Assembly (NCBI GenBank): GCA_028687085.1
Contig: JAQUAU010000001.1
Coordinates: forward strand, 1-38,309
Source: Minisyncoccota bacterium
Lineage (GTDB): Bacteria > Patescibacteriota > Minisyncoccia > Phycocordibacterales > Phycocordibacteraceae
Length of the DNA: 38,309 nt
Direction of reading: 5' to 3'
Position 1 is the first letter of the stretch, and every line of letters begins with the position of its first letter. Made by a program: the position numbers and the translations under genes. Under the pieces are notes generated by a model that did not search any database, had not been told where the DNA came from, and saw only the letters and a list, made by a program, of their open reading frames with translations. Shown here piece after piece: positions 36,013 through 38,309 of this stretch.

Positions 36013-37938
36013 ATGGCGCCTCTCACTCCAAAAAAGCAGAAACAAAAAAAGGCCGCTCCTCGTCGCGGTTTGAAAGCGGCGCTCGGCGGCCCGTCATTCT
36101 TCGGCAACCTCATAACGACGGTACTCATCTTCTTGCTCCTCATGAGCGCGTACTCGCTCATCTCGGGCTTCATAGAGCCGAACAATAGCGAACCGCTCTC
36201 GGTCGTCGCCGCTGATGTTGCGGCAGGCAAGGTGAGCACGATTATCGTGAGCGGCGACGCGCTCGATCTCACTTACGCAGACGGATCGAAGAAGATCTCG
36301 CGCAAGGATCCGGCCGCGGGGCTCCCCGAAACCTTGGCGACCTATGGCGTCACGCCTGCAGAACTCAGCAAGGTCTCGATCACTATGCAGGGGCAGTCGG
36401 GATTCCAATTCTGGTTTCTCACCCTCGCGCCGACGCTACTCACGTTTATCTTCTTCGGGTTTCTCTTCTGGTTTCTCTCGCGCCAGGTGAAGGGCGCGGG
36501 GATGCAGGCATTTTCATTTGGCCAGTCTAAGGCGCGCGTCATTGACCCGGCCGATCTCTCTCAGCGCGTCACCTTCGCGGACGTCGCAGGTGCGCGCGAG
36601 GCCAAGGAAGAGCTCCTCGAGATCGTCGACTTTCTCAAGAGTCCGAAGAAGTTCCTCGATATCGGCGCGCGCATCCCAAAGGGCATCATCCTCATGGGCG
36701 CGCCGGGTACCGGTAAGACGTTGCTTGCTCGCGCGGTGGCGGGCGAAGCGGGCGTGCCCTTCTTCTCGATTTCGGGTTCAGAGTTCGTTGAGATGTTTGT
36801 CGGCGTCGGTGCCTCTCGCGTGCGCGACCTCTTTCAGATGGCGAAGAAGGCCGCGCCCGCGATCATCTTCGTTGACGAGATCGACGCGGTGGGGCGCGTG
36901 CGCGGCACCGGAGTCGGTGGCGGCAACGACGAGCGCGAGCAGACACTGAACCAGATCCTCGTTGAGATGGACGGCTTCGAGCCTACTGAAAAGGTGGTGG
37001 TGATGGCGGCGACGAACCGGCCCGACGTGCTCGACCCCGCCTTACTTCGCCCCGGACGCTTCGACCGCCGCGTGACCATCGACCTGCCGGATCGTCGCGA
37101 TCGCGAAGAGATACTCCAGATCCATGCGCGCAAGAAGCCCTTGGGTCCTGATGTGGCGCTCGCCGTGATCGCCGAGCGCACACCGGGCTTCTCGGGTGCC
37201 GAGCTCTACTCGCTCATGAACGAGGGCGCAATCCTCGCCGCGCGCGAGAGCCGCACCGAGGTGACGCAATACGATTTAATACGTTCGATTGAGAAGGTGA
37301 TGCTCGGCCCTGAGCGAAAGAGCCACTTGCTCAGCAAGAAGGAGAAGGAGCTCACGGCCTATCACGAGGCCGGCCACGCGCTCGTCTCGTCGATCCTCGA
37401 GTACGCCGATCCGGTGCACAAGATATCCATCATTAGCCGTGGCCGCGCAGCCGGCTATACCTTGAAGCTCCCGTTCGAGGACCGCAAGATGCAGTCGAAG
37501 AAGCAGTTTCTCGACGATATCGCGGCGACGCTTGGCGGCTATGTCGCTGAGGAGATGCTCTTCGACGATGTGACGACCGGGCCCAGTAACGATCTGATGG
37601 TCATCACTGCGCTTGCACGCGACATGGTCACGCGCTTCGGGATGAGTAAGAAGCTGGGACCGGTCGCCTTCGGCGAGCGCGCTCTCGGCAATGAACCGTA
37701 TTCAGAAAAGGTTGCGGCCGAGATTGATGCCGAAGTTTCGCATATCATCGACGATGCGAAGGGGCGTGCGAAGAAGGTCCTCGAGGAGCACCGCAGCGCG
37801 CTCGATGCGATTGCGAAGGAGCTTATCGAGAAGGAGACAATCGAGCGCACCGAGTTCGAAAAGCTCCTCATCGCAAACGGCATTACGCCGAAGAAGAAGG
37901 AAGAAGAGGGTATCACCATTACTCCGCCGCACATTTAA
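36013..37938 (+). CDS. ftsH: ATP-dependent zinc metalloprotease FtsH
   Basis: Membrane-anchored AAA+ protease degrading misfolded and regulatory proteins. The 641-residue chain has two N-terminal transmembrane helices (about 32-52 and 130-155) around a periplasmic domain, the AAA module with Walker A GAPGTGKT (229-236), Walker B IIFVDEIDAVG and the second region of homology ATNRPDVLDPALLRPGRFDR, then the zinc motif HEAGH (451-455) and the third ligand Asp in TTGPSNDL. Full length for the family. TATACT ends 7 bases before the ATG. Confidence 0.97.
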   Translation: MAPLTPKKQKQKKAAPRRGLKAALGGPSFFGNLITTVLIFLLLMSAYSLISGFIEPNNSEPLSVVAADVAAGKVSTIIVSGDALDLTYADGSKKISRKDPAAGLPETLATYGVTPAELSKVSITMQGQSGFQFWFLTLAPTLLTFIFFGFLFWFLSRQVKGAGMQAFSFGQSKARVIDPADLSQRVTFADVAGAREAKEELLEIVDFLKSPKKFLDIGARIPKGIILMGAPGTGKTLLARAVAGEAGVPFFSISGSEFVEMFVGVGASRVRDLFQMAKKAAPAIIFVDEIDAVGRVRGTGVGGGNDEREQTLNQILVEMDGFEPTEKVVVMAATNRPDVLDPALLRPGRFDRRVTIDLPDRRDREEILQIHARKKPLGPDVALAVIAERTPGFSGAELYSLMNEGAILAARESRTEVTQYDLIRSIEKVMLGPERKSHLLSKKEKELTAYHEAGHALVSSILEYADPVHKISIISRGRAAGYTLKLPFEDRKMQSKKQFLDDIAATLGGYVAEEMLFDDVTTGPSNDLMVITALARDMVTRFGMSKKLGPVAFGERALGNEPYSEKVAAEIDAEVSHIIDDAKGRAKKVLEEHRSALDAIAKELIEKETIERTEFEKLLIANGITPKKKEEEGITITPPHI

Positions 37939-37949
37939 AAAATGAAAAA

Positions 37950-37974
37950 CCCCGGGCACTGCCTGGGGCTTTTT
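37950..37974. terminator. Terminator after ftsH
   Basis: CCCCGGGC-ACT-GCCTGGGG with five T after it and five A before it, so it can end both ftsH and the opposing small gene. Confidence 0.9.
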
Positions 37975-37988
37975 GTGAGGCCTTTTCC

Positions 37989-38162
37989 TCACTTTTTCTT
38001 AGGTTCTTCTTCTTTTACCAGCACACGTTGGTTGCGCACGAGAAGAGGTCTCTCGTACTGCGCAATCCAACCGAAATAACCGGCTCCGCCCGTTTCTGTC
38101 CTCGGGCCGAGCGTGCCGCGTTGATTCAAGTGCCGGTCTTGCCGATACAGCTCCTTAGCCAT
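37989..38162 (-). CDS. Small basic hypothetical protein, 57 aa
   Basis: ATG at 38162 has GAGAGGA just upstream. The chain begins MAKELYRQDRHLNQRGTLGP, has a Gly/aromatic middle (TGGAGYFGWIAQYERP) and ends in a Lys/Glu-rich tail (KEEEPKKK). No family is recognised. A promoter (TTGAAA, 17 bases, TATCGT) precedes it and the ftsH terminator also closes it. LGPRT is shared with the small protein at 11849. Confidence 0.72.
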   Translation of the reverse strand: MAKELYRQDRHLNQRGTLGPRTETGGAGYFGWIAQYERPLLVRNQRVLVKEEEPKKK

Positions 38163-38220
38163 TTCCTCTCCTACCTACGGTTAGTTAAAAAAACAACAGC
38201 GTACTACAACAACAGACTGC

Positions 38221-38249
38221 ACGATAGCATTTTGCATCGGTATTTTCAA
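38221..38249 (-). promoter_or_regulatory. Promoter of the 37989-38162 gene
   Basis: On the minus strand TTGAAA (38244-38249), 17 bases and TATCGT (38221-38226). The spacer includes GCAAAATGC, similar to the core of the dispersed palindromic repeat. Confidence 0.6.
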
Positions 38250-38256
38250 TTTCTAG

Positions 38257-38309
38257 TCCGTCCCCCTGGACTCGAACCAGGAACCGCAGAGGTATAAGCT
38301 CTGTGCTCT
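38257..38309 (-). tRNA. tRNA-Ile (anticodon UAU), cut by the window edge
   Basis: On the minus strand the anticodon arm CAGAG-CTTATAC-CTCTG gives TAT, a five-base variable loop follows, then the T arm CCTGG-TTCGAGT-CCAGG and the 3' acceptor GGGACGG. The 5' third lies beyond the window. UAU reads AUA codons directly; most bacteria use a lysidine-modified CAU tRNA instead. Confidence 0.8.

Noticed and set aside
1..38309. CRISPR array or cas genes
   Set aside because: No regularly spaced direct repeats with unique spacers are visible; the repeats found are dispersed or paired, and no Cas-like protein is encoded.
1..38309. UGA read as glycine, as in some CPR lineages
   Set aside because: Many well-bounded genes end in TGA, RF2 is present, and no conserved domain needs UGA read-through.

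Overview
The window looks like a chromosome segment of a Candidate Phyla Radiation bacterium (Patescibacteria), most likely of the Parcubacteria group. This is an inference from gene content and style: a GC-rich, tightly packed backbone of short genes, a release factor 2 lacking most of its N-terminal helical domain, FtsEX, CTP synthase, BipA, FtsH, SmpB/tmRNA, and many one- to four-helix membrane proteins with no named function. UGA is used as a stop (for example 24237, 17143 and 5198), so the standard bacterial code applies.

Layout. 1-5250: two tRNA-Thr genes, a divergent small gene, then prfB-ftsE-ftsX-pyrG and another small gene with a strong terminator. 5247-8750: an ABC ATPase/permease pair on the minus strand, a DUF2231 membrane protein, a secreted coiled-coil protein and a Pro/Ala-rich single-pass protein. 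8750-10400: a non-coding stretch of hairpins and partial tRNA-Gln copies, the intact tRNA-Gln(CUG), and two AT-richer single-gene blocks ending in similar short repeats. 10400-14740: GIY-YIG nuclease, AI-2E family permease, a small gene, DUF4349, Kazal-like and TspO-like membrane or secreted proteins. 14740-20765: an AT-rich accessory island holding an AbiL/RloAB-like ATPase-TOPRIM pair, a MazG-like pyrophosphohydrolase, a three-domain GIY-YIG/DUF2075/S24 protein, a two-helix membrane protein and a Panacea-type antitoxin with its probable toxin. 20880-24930: cupin, winged-helix regulator, Cys-rich and PspC mini-proteins, a RhuM-Fic protein overlapping a DEDD exonuclease, and small membrane proteins. 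24927-33040: pseudouridine synthase, an ABC-F ATPase with a structured leader, an inserted AT-rich membrane gene, an ABC-2 exporter, BipA and cyclopropane-fatty-acid synthase. 33040-38309: small genes, a second GIY-YIG nuclease, tmRNA, SmpB, a patatin-like protein, FtsH, another small gene and a partial tRNA-Ile.

Two styles of gene start recur. About two dozen genes have a TANNNT -10 box ending 6-8 bases before the ATG with no ribosome-binding site, the geometry of leaderless transcripts. In contrast, six small genes of 46-86 codons have a Shine-Dalgarno sequence; most also have a -35/-10 promoter with 17-base spacing and a hairpin terminator. The patatin and ftsH genes diverge from one palindromic AGTATACT that supplies both -10 boxes.

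The best candidate for an undescribed system is the island around 16.8-19.2 kb: a MazG-like enzyme encoded 3 bases upstream of a protein joining a GIY-YIG nuclease, a DUF2075 helicase and a LexA/UmuD-type self-cleaving S24 domain with intact Cys-Gly site and Ser/Lys dyad.
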